NCBI GenBank assembly: GCA_934045905.1
Contig: OW203764.1
Coordinates: forward strand, 38,747,434-38,811,433
Direction of reading: 5' to 3'
Length of the DNA stretch: 64,000 nucleotides
Source of the DNA: Leuctra nigra
Lineage: Eukaryota > Arthropoda > Insecta > Plecoptera > Leuctridae
Translations under genes and position numbers: made by a program
The notes under the pieces: generated by a model
The model's input: the letters and a program-made list of their open reading frames with translations, nothing else
The model's database searches: none
What the model was told of the DNA's origin: nothing
Part shown: piece by piece, positions 1 to 10,339 of the stretch
How the letters are laid out: every line of letters starts with the position of its first letter
Numbering within the stretch: the stretch's first letter is position 1

Positions 1-490
1 AACCCCAAATCTAAGTTTGGTTAGTATAGAAGCGAATCGAACCAACCTTTGAAAGACTGCTTGAAATAACCAACATCAAAACTTTGTTGTGGATAGGCCA
101 AGGCACAGGTAGTACGAGAGTGTTACATTGAGAATAACTTCCATTTTGAAATCAGCTTCCTCGAAAGAATGACATGAAAATAAGAAAAAATATACAATTA
201 TACAGTTTTTCTTCAATTTTCTCCCTATGTTTTTTTCTATGGTATTACACGTGTCTTCCATTAACACGAATCGTCGGGAATTCACATCGCAAAACAATTT
301 CGCGACACCGTATTTCCGTGTTCAAGATCTCATTGGCTGTGCTCAACATGGCGTTGTGAATTCGCGTAACCATGGAGCTTCGACATTAATTCGCGTTAAT
401 TTCAGTCCTCAAATTGTTAGATACTGAAATGTCATTAATTACATAATTTCCTTCATAATGAATTGACTTGTGTCTTGATATCATCTGCAG
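1..490 (+). other. Intron of synaptotagmin gene, no gene seen
   Basis: AT-rich sequence ending in the acceptor TCATCTGCAG at 481-490. The short open frames on both strands have no recognisable content. An upstream synaptotagmin exon must lie before position 1 or was not recognised here. Confidence 0.6.
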
Positions 491-637
491 GTGCTAAGAC
501 AGACGACGCTGCCATCTGTACCGACGCGTCATCAGACGTTCCAGCGTCAACTCTCTCACCGTCTGGACCTCCAGCCGATCGAGTTCAGCATCTGCTCTCT
601 GGAGCCGAAGGCTGACTCCATCCTCGGTCTCATCAAG
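491..637 (+). CDS. Synaptotagmin exon: linker before C2A
   Basis: The exon has 49 codons, with acceptor TCATCTGCAG before it and donor GTAACG after it, and is phase 0 on both sides. It reads LRQTTLPSVPTRHQTFQRQL, then SHRLDLQPIEFSICSLEPKA, and ends GLIK. The next exon begins PELYQKK. The GLIK-PELY junction matches the segment just before the C2A domain in Syt3/6/10-type proteins. The first codon GTG is not a start, because upstream exons must supply the N-terminus. The frame stays open past the donor to 748, but that extension looks like intron. Confidence 0.9.
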
Positions 638-2555
638 GTAACGACAGCGATGTGCAACTTGATCGAATCAGATGCAGGAGTCACTCCATATTCTCCACAC
701 ATCCATAGCTCGATTCAACTTCTCTGGCACGTAACACGTAACTTTTAAATCCAATGCTGCATTTACATGTAACAACTTTTTGTCACAGAACTTTTCGATC
801 AAAAGTCTGTCTCATTCATCCCTCCCTAACGTGGCAGCGGAATCTACCAGCAAAACATTATTTTGAGTATCATACAGCACTTAAAACTGTCCTTATCAAT
901 CGAACAATGAATTTAAACAAAAACAATATCGGAAATAAACTTTAAATGTTATCGAAGTACAATTTCATACTACTGCCACGTTAGGGTGGGACGAACTAAT
1001 ACTTTGGAACATGGGCCATTTTCTGTCAAGAAATATGGTCCAGTAATGTTACAGAAAATGTCCCCTGTAAGTTCAGCATTTTCATCGTTATGACTTATGA
1101 GTATTACCTAACCCTATTTACCTATAACGGTATCTAAGCAACTTGTGAACATTTTGACTATCACAATTGTTTGTAATTGACCTTCAGACTCTAGCAGTAT
1201 AAAAGTTATCAGGTCACATCATTAGAAGAGTGAAGCAATTAGGTTACGGTGACACTGGACACTGTCTGGCTATCAAATTATGTTTTAATTACTTCTCCAA
1301 GCTTGACCTAATTACACTGAATTGCAGATGACGAGAGAACAATGATTTCTGCTTTTTGAACTTCGCGCAAAAAATCTGTTTAAAAAATGTCGTGACTGAG
1401 TGGTGCTTGGCATAATTTCGAGCTAAGCAATATTATCTATTCAAGGAACAGTAAATGTTAGTAGCTAATGTGCAAATGATAACGATGCATCTTGTCAACA
1501 AAGGCGGTGGAGTAGAGGGGACAAGTGCATTACAGGTGGTTGCATCACAATCACGTGTCGATGCACTCGACCACGAGCGGCGTCCAGCTTGAAACACGTC
1601 AATTAATTCACCTCTCTCGGCGTCGCCCACGCAACGTCGCGACGCCTGACACATGACCTGATATCACGCCGCTATCTAGGTCGTGTATTTCCAGCGCGGG
1701 GGCGGAGCCGATTTGCATCAGGAGAAAGCGAGAGAAAAAGAAGAGAAAGAGATAACGGATATCGCTTCAGATGTGTTTTAGATGAGAATAAATCCCCTGG
1801 CTTAACGTTGGATGTTAAGCGAAGATATTTGATCCCTTCTCTAACACCATTGCAGACTTCCCTCAATGACTCCCTTTTAGCACCTAGAGCTAGCGGCTAA
1901 AAATAGCGTCTGGAGAATCTAGGGACTTATGGGGTTAGGGGGGTTTTTGTTTTAGATCTCACCTGCGGTCCATTGTCCTTCTCATCCCCTAGAGCATGGA
2001 TGATGCTGCGACTTATTAATAGCAACGAAGATAGCTCGGGCTTTTGTCAAATGTTAATTACACGTACATACCACGAGGTTAAAACGTAATTACAATAGTT
2101 TTAATCAAATTGAATCTAGAGCGACAAGTGTAATTAGAATAATTATTAACGAGTCAAATTAGGTAAATGCTGCCCATCGCATTCTGGCGATTATGTCAGC
2201 ACATTAACATTCGCAGATGAAGTGACATTCAATCATTATTTAATTCGATAAATTATTAGGTATTTTATAGGTATTTTAACTACAAACGCCAGAATTATAC
2301 ACAAATAAAATAATAAACTTGTAGTCAGTCCTCAAGTCAGTATTTTTGTCAGTATTTTTTGTCTATAACAAAAATTAAGCTTCTTGTTCCAAAGGGAATA
2401 ACACGATCTAATAACACGATCTAATAACAGCATATTTATAATCATATTTAATTTAACCATAAAACATAGTTGTAAAAAAATCATCGAAGTCATTTTGTCT
2501 AGAATAATTTTTCCCCTTAAAGGTGTGACGTGTTTAATTAAATACTTGTTGATAG
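638..2555 (+). other. Intron between linker and C2A exons
   Basis: 1,918 bases with no coding content or RNA gene that I can see. The 1.43-1.87 kb part is GC-richer than its surroundings, and the short minus-strand frames there show no family signature. Confidence 0.6.
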
Positions 2556-2687
2556 CCGGAGCTGTACCAGAAGAAAGGGCTGATGCGACAAGCTTCATCC
2601 GACAGCTCGGGCACGGAGATGGAGTACTGCGGGAAGCTGCACTTCGCTCTACGATATGACGAGGAGATAGAAGGTCTCGTGGTGAAG
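2556..2687 (+). CDS. Synaptotagmin exon: start of C2A
   Basis: The exon has 44 codons, phase 0 to phase 0, with acceptor TTGTTGATAG and donor GTGAGC. It begins PELYQKKGLMRQASSD and continues EMEYCGKLHFALRYD, the first beta-strands of C2A (the G-K-L-x-F-x-L-x-Y-D signature of all synaptotagmins), ending IEGLVVK. An open frame on the opposite strand (2332-2757) is a shadow of this exon. Confidence 0.93.
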
Positions 2688-2870
2688 GTGAGCGAGAAAC
2701 TCTTCCTGCGTCAACACGTTTGTGTTCGATTAAGTTTGGTTTGATTAATTGTGACATTATTTGATATACCTAGTGAGTTTAAAAAGTAAATGTAACTCGC
2801 TGTTTGTTTGAAGGAAGAGCTAAAATACTTTTTAAGAACCCCGCTTCCCTTCACCTTATCGCCAAGATGT

Positions 2871-3174
2871 CTTAAGCTGGGTTCCCATACTTCGCATCGA
2901 ATTCGCTTCCGGTTCGCTTCGCTTTCGCAAAATGGCTACCTTTTAACATAGGAAATCGTCCATGTTTACATTCGCATGTTCGCGTGTTTCGGTTTCGTTA
3001 AAGTTGAGCCAATTTTAACTTTTACGAAACCGAAACGAAACCGAAACACGCGAACATGGGAATGTAAACATGGACGATTTCCTTTGTTAAAAGGTAGCCA
3101 TTTTGCGAAAGCGAACCGAAAGCGAAGCGAACCGGAAGCGAATTCGATGCGAAGTATGGGAACCCAGCTTTAAG
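2871..3174. mobile_element. Foldback MITE with long, almost perfect arms
   Basis: The left arm begins GCTGGGTTCCCATACTTCGC and the right arm ends with its reverse complement, GCGAAGTATGGGAACCCAGC. Matching arms extend about 140 bases to the centre (about 3015), with short indels. TTAA lies on the left flank and TTTAA on the right, consistent with a TTAA target. There is no coding capacity. It sits in the intron between two C2A exons and is little decayed. Confidence 0.85.
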
Positions 3175-3589
3175 ATGAAGAATCACCAATGCAGTCTACC
3201 GCCATTTTTAAGATTACGACCTTCGCGTTAAATATTGGCAATATGTTGTAGCGACAAAGTTGTTAAAGAATATAATGAATGTTGTGCATCATTTAGAACT
3301 TTTTGAAAGTTTTGATCTCCTAAAAGTTCTGAACGATTATATTTTGCATAAAAGCCACAAGAATTTAGAGCGTAAAAGATTCAAAATTGCAAGCAGCCCA
3401 AAATTTTCAGGATATAAAATGTTTTGATGTTTGCAATGTTGTGCAAAGAGCAACTCATCCCCTAAAACATGTTCTCTATCTTCAATGAGAGGTCACAATT
3501 TAAAAAGCTGTCGTATTTGCAATCGATCCTTTCTCTTAATAATGTAAACTATGAGGAGTTGAACTGATTGAAGTGGTTGCGTGCAACAG

Positions 3590-3744
3590 GTCCTGGAGGG
3601 CCGGGATTTGCCTGTGAAGGATGTGATGGGCAGCAGCGATCCGTACGTCAAAGTACACTTGTTGCCCGACCGAAAGAAGAAGTTCCAGACCAAAGTGATA
3701 CGCAAGAATCTCAACCCGGTCTTCAATGAAACATTTATATTCAG
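3590..3744 (+). CDS. Synaptotagmin exon: C2A core with Ca2+ loop 1
   Basis: The exon has 51 codons plus two bases (phase 2 end), with acceptor GTGCAACAG and donor GTGAGC. It reads [20 protein letters not shown], then [20 protein letters not shown] and [11 protein letters not shown]. The acidic pair in VKD...SDPYVK supplies the loop-1 Ca2+ ligands, the K-rich stretch is the polybasic strand, and LNPVFNETF is the conserved strand before loop 3. Directly after the donor lies a pyrimidine-rich simple repeat. Confidence 0.95.
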
Positions 3745-3754
3745 GTGAGCATCT

Positions 3755-3830
3755 ATTTCCCCTCTTTCCCCTCTTTCCCCTCTCTTTACCCTCTCTTTAC
3801 CCTCTCTTTACCCTCTCTTTACCCTCGCAC
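3755..3830 (+). repeat. Pyrimidine-rich simple repeat after C2A exon donor
   Basis: Tandem CCCTCTTTC units (9 bp) followed by CCCTCTCTTTA units (11 bp) start about ten bases after the exon donor. Confidence 0.85.
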
Positions 3831-4499
3831 CCGCCAGACGGTCCGGCCGAATCATCCCACATTTCTACACACTCAGACAAAGTATTGTGAAAATATGATA
3901 TTCAATTTGGAGGGTTTTAACTAAATTTGCATTTCAATCTCATATAAAACATGCTAACTAAATATAGAATAAAATATGACGCAAGGAAAAATAGATTAGA
4001 CGGACTGCTTCTAAATCCAATTATTATTTAAAACAGATTTCAGGCTTGTTATATTTTGAAAGTGGTTATTTACGTTGGAGAGTAAAAATGTAACGTTGGG
4101 AAATAGCCAGTGTAGAGTTTAATATCCGGACTGTTATCAGCAAAATAGTAGCCGCAGCTTGCGAAGCAGGTTTAGGGAAGAGTGTGAGCTTGATTCACAG
4201 TGCACAAAGCGGCGATGCTATATTCACACGTGTAGTCAGCGTTCAACATTCCAACATTTGATCCATTGAACATTCACAACACAATCCTTCTTGTTTCTGT
4301 GAATATAGACATGATAAAAGCTCGTGGTCTATGTTTGTTAAAACATTTTCAAACTCAATCGTGATCTCACATACTTGTGGTCACACTTTATTACCCACAC
4401 AATCAGATAGACTTGAACACCGAAATCAGTCACATGCCTGCCCCTTTGTAGAAAGAACTGGAAACATCATGCCCTTACGACTCTTATTGTAAGTTTTGT

Positions 4500-5055
4500 G
4501 CTCAAACTGCACGTACGACCGTATCGTATGTTTGTGCTCCAGCTGACCATATGGACCTATCGTATGTTTGTGCTCTAGCTGACCGTACCGTATGTTTGTG
4601 TTCTCCGTACGATCGAATCGTATGTTTGTGTTCTAGCTGCGCGTACGACCGTATCGTATGTGTGTGCTCTAGCTGACCGTACGACCGTACCGTATGTTTG
4701 TGTTCTCCGTACGATCGAATCGTATGTTTGTGTTCTAGCTGCGCGTACGACCGCATCGTATGTTTGTGTTCAAGCTGCGCGCACAACCGCATCGTATGTT
4801 TGTGTTCTAGCTGCGCGTACGACCGCATCGTATGTTTGTGTTCTAGCTGCGCGTACGACCGTATCGTATGTGTGTGCTCTAGCTGACCGTACGACCGTAC
4901 CGTATGTTTGTGTTCTCCGTACGATCGAATCGTATGTTTGTGTTCTAGCTGCGCGTACGGGCGCATCGTATGTTTGTGTTCAAGCTGCGCGCACAACCGC
5001 ATCGTATGTTTGTGTTCTAGCTGCGCGTACGATCGTATCGTATGTTGTGTTCTAG
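4500..5055 (+). repeat. 36-bp minisatellite built from the 3' splice site of synaptotagmin exon 4
   Basis: Units of 36 bp (TTCTAGCTGCGCGTACGACC followed by GCATCGTATGTTTGTG) and variants carry TTCTAG/CTGCGCGTACG, the same bases as the true acceptor and first codons of the next exon. Acceptor-like copies lie at 4631, 4733, 4805, 4841, 4943 and 5015; the real one is at 5050. Successive distances are 102, 72, 36, 102, 72 and 35, so all are multiples of three except the last. A higher-order repeat of about 210 bp (4632-4841 and 4842-5050) is visible. Open frames on both strands here are repeat artefacts. Confidence 0.9.
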
Positions 5056-5224
5056 CTGCGCGTACGACGAGCTACGTCAGTCTACGCTGCAGTTCTCAGT
5101 GTACGACTTCGATCGGTTCTCGCGCCACGATCTGATTGGTCAAGTCGTGCTGAAAGGACTTCTGGACTACACGGACTTGCTGAAGGAGATCGAGTATACG
5201 ATGAACATCCTTTGTGCGCCGCAG
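5056..5224 (+). CDS. Synaptotagmin exon: end of C2A with Ca2+ loop 3
   Basis: The first base completes an AGC (Ser) codon with the AG that ends the previous exon; 56 codons follow. It begins CAYDELRQSTLQFSVYDFDR, then FSRHDLIGQVVL, and ends NILCAPQ. FSCAYDEL aligns with the usual FSVPYEEL, which fixes the acceptor at TTCTAG (5050-5055). DFDRFSRHD holds three Ca2+ ligands. The acceptor plus the first bases of the exon are the last unit of the minisatellite at 4500-5055, and the end of the exon plus its donor are the first unit of the 30-bp repeat at 5221-5340. Confidence 0.92.
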
Positions 5225-5340
5225 GTAGGTTACACAGTCACTTGTTGATAGCAGGTAGGTTACACGGTCCCTTGTTGATAGCAGGTAGGTTACAGAGTCA
5301 CTTGTTGATAGCAGGTAGGTTACGCAGTCACTTGTTGATA
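5221..5340 (+). repeat. 30-bp x 4 repeat built from the 5' splice site of exon 4
   Basis: Four 30-bp units begin GCAGGTAGGTTACACAGTCA and end CTTGTTGATA. The first unit starts with the last four exon bases (GCAG) and the real donor GTAGGT, so three further copies of the donor follow at 30-bp steps. Reading through the first unit meets TGA at 5246. Confidence 0.92.
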
Positions 5341-5820
5341 GTAGGAAAAAAAATTACAGCTTTTCAAATTTGGTTGTCAAAAAATTGATTATACGGAGCT
5401 CAAGGCCGGGACGCTGTATCTTCAAAACTACGTATGATATCGAGCTGAAAATTTCAAATTATATTGAAAATATATTAAGATCGATTGTGTAAAAATATCA
5501 ATTAATTTTAATGAATGGAACGAAAATTATGGAATCCTGAATTTGAGCGTAAAATCTGAATATTATGTAGATAATTTATAAACTTTTATTAAACACACGT
5601 TATAAAAGTGATTTTTTCCCCACTATTCTGTTTTCTAGCTCAACTTCAAATTTCAATAACTTTCGTTATATTGATATTGCTTGACATTTTTACTCAATCG
5701 ATTATATCTATTTTGAATATAATTTGAAATTTTCAGCTTGATATCGTGCGTAGTTTTGAAGAAACAGCGTCCGCCATGGAAGTTTTCAGGACGCGCGCTT
5801 TTTGAGCTCCGTATAATCAA

Positions 5821-8174
5821 CCAGAAAAAACACTCCGTGTAAAAATACCAGCCAAGTCTCTTTAACTATAAAAAAAAATAGAAGAAATCTAAAAATTCAG
5901 CACTGAAAAGAAGTGATATCAAAAAAGGAGCCAAGTCAACGAATTTTCCAAATTTTAATCGTACCATTGAAATAAAAATATCAACCCCCGAGAAATACTT
6001 AAAAAAAGGACTTGGCGCATCGTTTTTTTAAAGACACTTTTCTATCCTAAAAGTATAGGAAGAACTCTACAAGTATATTTTCCTGAGTATATCACATTCA
6101 TTATCGACGAATCATACTACGTTTTAATATAACTAGTACTCTTACCTACTGGCAGTTTTGGTATTTTGTCAATATTCAGAGGAAATAAACGGATAAACGA
6201 ATAACGAATAAACGGAAGCGGCCTTGTCTATTCGTTATTGCCACTATTTCTAGGGTCATATTAATCAATCATACTTCTCAATATCGTGACTGAGGGAAAT
6301 AGCGAAAGCGCTCATTACAAGAAGGCCGTCAATGAGATTTGTATAAGTGACTAGTGCACTGAGCCATGCTGCTCAAATAATTACTGACTAGATTTTTATC
6401 TAAAGTAATACGTTATGTAATTTATGAATTTTTTTGGTATAAAATGTTAATTAATAGCAATTAATTACACGGCGAGAAGGTTCCAAGTATAATGCTGTAG
6501 TAGGTATGTTGATGTACCCACAAAACTATAGGTACCTACCAATCACAAACACAACTGTTCTGTATTTATTGCTTGTAAGACAATGCTATGTTTCTTTGCG
6601 TACTTATATTTAAATTTAAAATATTTTACAGAATGTTCAATATTTAATTTGAAAGTTTTGTCCCAATTTTTCTAGGCATTTCTGAACTACGTAGTATGTG
6701 AGTGGCTTAAGCTTAAGAATAGAAAAATGTCTTTAAAAAAACGATGCGCCAAGTCCTTTTTTTAAGTATTTCTCGGGGGTTGATATTTTTATTTCAATGG
6801 TACGATTAAAATTTGGAAAATTCGTTGACTTGGCTCCTTTTTTGATATCACTCCTTTTCAGTGCTGAATTTTTAGATTTCTTCTATTTTTTTTTATAGTT
6901 AAAGAGACTTGGCTGGTATTTTTACACGGAGTGTTTTTTCTGGGATATCACTTCTTTTGTTAGTTTATTCATACAGCTTGTAGCACATGTCCGAGCAGGG
7001 ACTAATTTCTTTAAAAAAATACGCCTCAACCGATTTGGTTACTATGAAAAGTTGCGTTTGGTATAAGATGAAAATGATTATCCAAGAAGAATAGCTTAAG
7101 TTTCGTTATAATCGATCCAGCCGTTTTCGATACATGACGTCACTTCTGGTTTTGAAATAGCGGCCGAATTCCGGTATAGGTAATAAGAAAACAATCTAGT
7201 TTTATCTCGTTGATACCTTCATGAACGACCATCTGAATTCCTAATCCCTATATTTCCGTAAAATCGGTCATGCCGTTTGTAATATATGACGTCACTTCCG
7301 GTTTCATTTAGTGGTTCCTGCCGCCATTTCCGGTACCATTAATTTATTTATTCATTTTTCACAATTGATTTTTCAAATAAATAGCAGAATGAATACGCAG
7401 GAGCTAGTTCAGTTGCAATCGGTACAGGCGTTTTAGATATATGACGTCACTTCCGGTTTCAGGAATGGCGGCCGAGAACACTGCTATCTTGAATATATAA
7501 ATTGTATTGTCTATGTTACAATGTAAGTTAATTATGTATGTATTTTAAGTATAATTTGTTGAAATAAGTTAAATATTGCGTATTTATGACGTCACTTCCG
7601 GTTTAGAAAATAAGAAAATAATATTTTTTTTATTGATACTTCATATAGATGACCATCTAAATCGAATGGCGCTAATTTCGTTCTAATCGGTCCAGACGTT
7701 TTTGAGTTATGACGTCACTTCCGGTTTCAAAATGGCGGCTTCCGGTTGGTTTTATAAAAAGGCACCTCAGACGCCAAAAGTGCACATGTGGTAAAAATTT
7801 CAGGTCGATCGGTTCAGCCGTTTAGGCTGTGGCGGTGATAGCGACGTTTCGTGATATCATCAGAATCATCATCATCTTCAGAATCAGAAAGTGGTGTAAT
7901 TTCACTGTTTTCTCGGTCCTCTAGCGCGCAAATGGCATAACCTATTGTTCCCAAATTTGGTATATGTAGTGGGGTGGGCCATAGCTCGAAATTAAGATAT
8001 TTCGCAACAATGTGAGATTTACCAATTTTGAGATCCAGTAGGCCGAAAATGCCATGTTGTTGCTTACAGTAAAAGTGTTTGGTCTGCTCCTCAGTTTATT
8101 AGGCATTTACGGTATGTTGAGTGACTGTGAGTGTATAGTACGACTTGGCTGGGTGGAGCGACCGCTCCACTAGA
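5821..8174 (+). mobile_element. Helitron-like (HINE-type) non-autonomous element, copy A
   Basis: The 5' end is CCAGAAAAAACACTCCGTGT and the 3' end is a 7-bp stem hairpin, TGGAGCG-AC-CGCTCCA, followed by CTAGA. The subterminal pair CCAGCCAAGTC and GACTTGGCTGG is inverted. The 5' half (5821-6955) is itself a foldback with arms of about 230 bp; the 3' half holds five TGACGTCACTTCYGG motifs (7135, 7287, 7442, 7587, 7710). The element splits a MITE arm between A and T with no target duplication. A hairpin plus CTRR-like 3' end, no TSD and A/T insertion are hallmarks of Helitrons. No Rep/helicase frame is present. Confidence 0.75.
7135..7724 (+). promoter_or_regulatory. Five ETS-CRE composite-like motifs in Helitron-like copy A
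   Basis: TGACGTCACTTCCGG (reverse complement of CCGGAAGTGACGTCA) occurs exactly at 7287, 7442, 7587 and 7710, and with one change at 7135. TGACGTCA is the consensus CREB/ATF palindrome, and CCGGAAGT is the consensus ETS site. Binding in this organism is inferred, not shown. Confidence 0.55.
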
Positions 8175-8219
8175 TTTTTTGACAACCAAATTTGAACAGT
8201 TGTAACTTTTTTCCTACAG

Positions 8220-8759
8220 AAGTGATGTTTTTTCAGAAACGAAACGTTCGGTTTTGTTTGTCACGAAGCTAATAATCATATAAATAAAGAATACTAGTAT
8301 ACAAAATTATTATAAAATATATTCCAGGAACACTTAGGAAGGAAATGTTCAGCATTGGCGTTAATTAGTAACGTAACCTACTTTGATAGAGGTCAACTAG
8401 GTATATGACGTAGACAGCGGTGTGTGCACCAATAAGAACCATATAAGTTGACCCAGAGAAAATAGACATATGTATGTGAGTTTGCGTATTTGCTATTTAT
8501 AACAAGAATCTATTGCAAGAGCTGCTTTTGTTATTGCAACTAGAGTCCAGTAGATGATTTAAATCCAAGTTGATGTTCTAAAGAGCAAGGAGTTTACTCG
8601 TCTGAAAGTTTGAACACAAAGAAGATGAAATGAGTGTTTGTTTTGGGTCAACAAACCATCACCAACCTGCATTCACGAATCAAGACACTTCTGTTGAGCT
8701 AGAACTAGATGCTCAGCTACTCCGCGCTTATCCAAGTGGAAGATTTGCACTCAATTATA
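8220..8759 (+). other. Unique intronic sequence
   Basis: No gene, RNA or repeat structure recognised. A 91-codon open frame starting at 8630 runs into the repeat at 8760 and has no family signature. Confidence 0.5.
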
Positions 8760-9482
8760 GAGCGGAGCGAGCGTTTACGTTCGACACTCCAGACTCTAAT
8801 CTAAGCCTTTTCCCTGTTGATCGCGCTTTTCAGTTCTGCCTGATACGTTTTCTCATGACATTTCACTTGTCAGTATTGATCTATCTAATAGTGGATTCCG
8901 GATGATGACATCGCATATCCCTTCATATACATGATGGAAAACCTTTGATCGGTTGAAAAGTGACAGGATTCAATTGCACTTTTAGTTATTACAATGAACT
9001 TTACCTTGGTACTTTTATGGCTCATCATCTTCCTGCTTTATTTATTTTTTATTCAATGCCTAGGTTATCGATCGATCTGAAGTTTTGACCGCACACTAAT
9101 GTTATAAGAGCGGCTTGATATATTGCTTTTTAACGAGATCCTGTGATTGACTGGTAGAAAATTGAAAATGGAACCGTTGGACCGATCAACTTATGATTTT
9201 GCATTGTCACTGGGACAAAAGTTTTAATACAATTTTCATACCGATCTTTCAAGGACTTCATGACTACTGACATTTTGTGATGGACATCTTGTTTTAAAAT
9301 ATTTGTCAAACTTACTCAAAGAAATTTGAAAGAAATTATCACTACCCCTTTGACGCATTTGCTTAGATTATCTTCATAGGAGTCCCCAATGTCTGTATCA
9401 AGCAGCAACTTTCACGTGAATCTATATTCGCATGTATTACTAAGACTCGCTTATCAACGCGTTACACAGAGCGTTTTCCTAG
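8760..9482 (-). repeat. Unclassified dispersed repeat family X, copy 1
   Basis: It ends in TTATCAACGCGTTACACAGA then GCGTTTTCCTAG and begins GAGCGGAGCGAGCGTT. The same ends recur at 13.8-14.2, 14.5-15.4, 16.7-17.7 and 38.6-39.1 kb, in both orientations. The body contains diverged phrases of the type GAGATCCTGTGATTG and CCGATCAACTTATGATTTTG, seen again in the other copies. No coding capacity. Confidence 0.6.
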
Positions 9483-10330
9483 TTGTAAATAAGCCCACTT
9501 ACAAACATGTAACTCATATAATACATCGTGACAACACTCTTGACTGGATGAGACTCCGCTCCTCTCCTCGCAATGCATCAATCTCGCGAAATGGTCTGTC
9601 GCTTCCCCCTCGATCCAATACTCCAATTTACATATCCAATATACAGAGTCAATACTCGCGCCGTAGCTGAGCCATGTCCAAAAATAGCGCACACTGCACG
9701 TGGGTTAAGTAATATGTGTGCTCGATAAAAGCCAATTACAACAAAGAGTGCAAATATCTGGCATATTTCTACAAAGTCATTAGCTATTAACAATTATATA
9801 CGCATCATTTAATTATCGCGCGGACGTAGTGGTTATGAAGTTTAAACGATCCAGTTTCGGACGCAGCCGCTGTCTTTACTGCGAGGGGTCGTGTAATTAT
9901 TGTCATTACAAGCTGGTGAGATAACAGATAAAAGTTGCCAGAGTGGCGAGTTTCAGTTCAGCCGGCGAGATGGAAAGTGGTTTTCAGGAGTGTGACGTCA
10001 CGTCGTAATCATCAGTCGCCGCTGACAGTTCGCAGTAGAGTGTGGGTCTCTAGAGAGCAACTTAGCTTGATTCAACTTCAAGTAGAATGGGAGGCGTAAT
10101 GGAACAAAATTATTCCATTTCATTGCGGTGACAATGTCGTGCTGAGTCAGAACAAGATAAGAACGGACAGTTTTATATAATTATACGTTATAAGAAATAA
10201 GTTAATTAATTCTTATCTCGGATTTTCTTCTTTCTGTGAAAGAAAATTATTTACTCAAAGGATCTATTTGATTCTGTGAGTAAAAGAAGCACGGAGGTAA
10301 TTAATCAGGAAGTTGAATTTCACGCGTAGA
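9483..10330 (+). other. Unique intronic sequence
   Basis: No gene or repeat array recognised. The part at 9800-10000 is GC-richer, and an isolated TGACGTCA-like site (GTGACGTCACGTC) occurs near 9990. Short frames on both strands at 9389-9793 have no recognisable content. Confidence 0.5.
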
Positions 10331-10339
10331 TTTGTCTGC

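Larger units (their letters stand above)
5341..8217. mobile_element. Foldback MITE, interrupted by Helitron-like copy A
   Basis: The left end GTAGGAAAAA...CAAATTTGGTTGTCAAAAAA TTGATTATACGGAGCTC is matched by the reverse complement on the right. That right arm is split: GAGCTCCGTATAATCAA ends at 5820 and TTTTTTGACAACCAAATTTG resumes at 8175. Without the insert the MITE is about 523 bp with arms of over 200 bp. Target-site duplication was not clear. Confidence 0.82.

Noticed and set aside
2332..2757. 141-codon minus-strand frame
   Set aside because: It is the antisense of the C2A-start exon plus AT-rich intron.
4502..5135. Cys-rich or His-rich repeat proteins on either strand
   Set aside because: These are minisatellite frames; the only coding part is the exon from 5056.
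8630..8905. 91-codon open frame as a small gene
   Set aside because: It crosses from unique sequence into repeat family X and has no recognisable domain or conserved signal.
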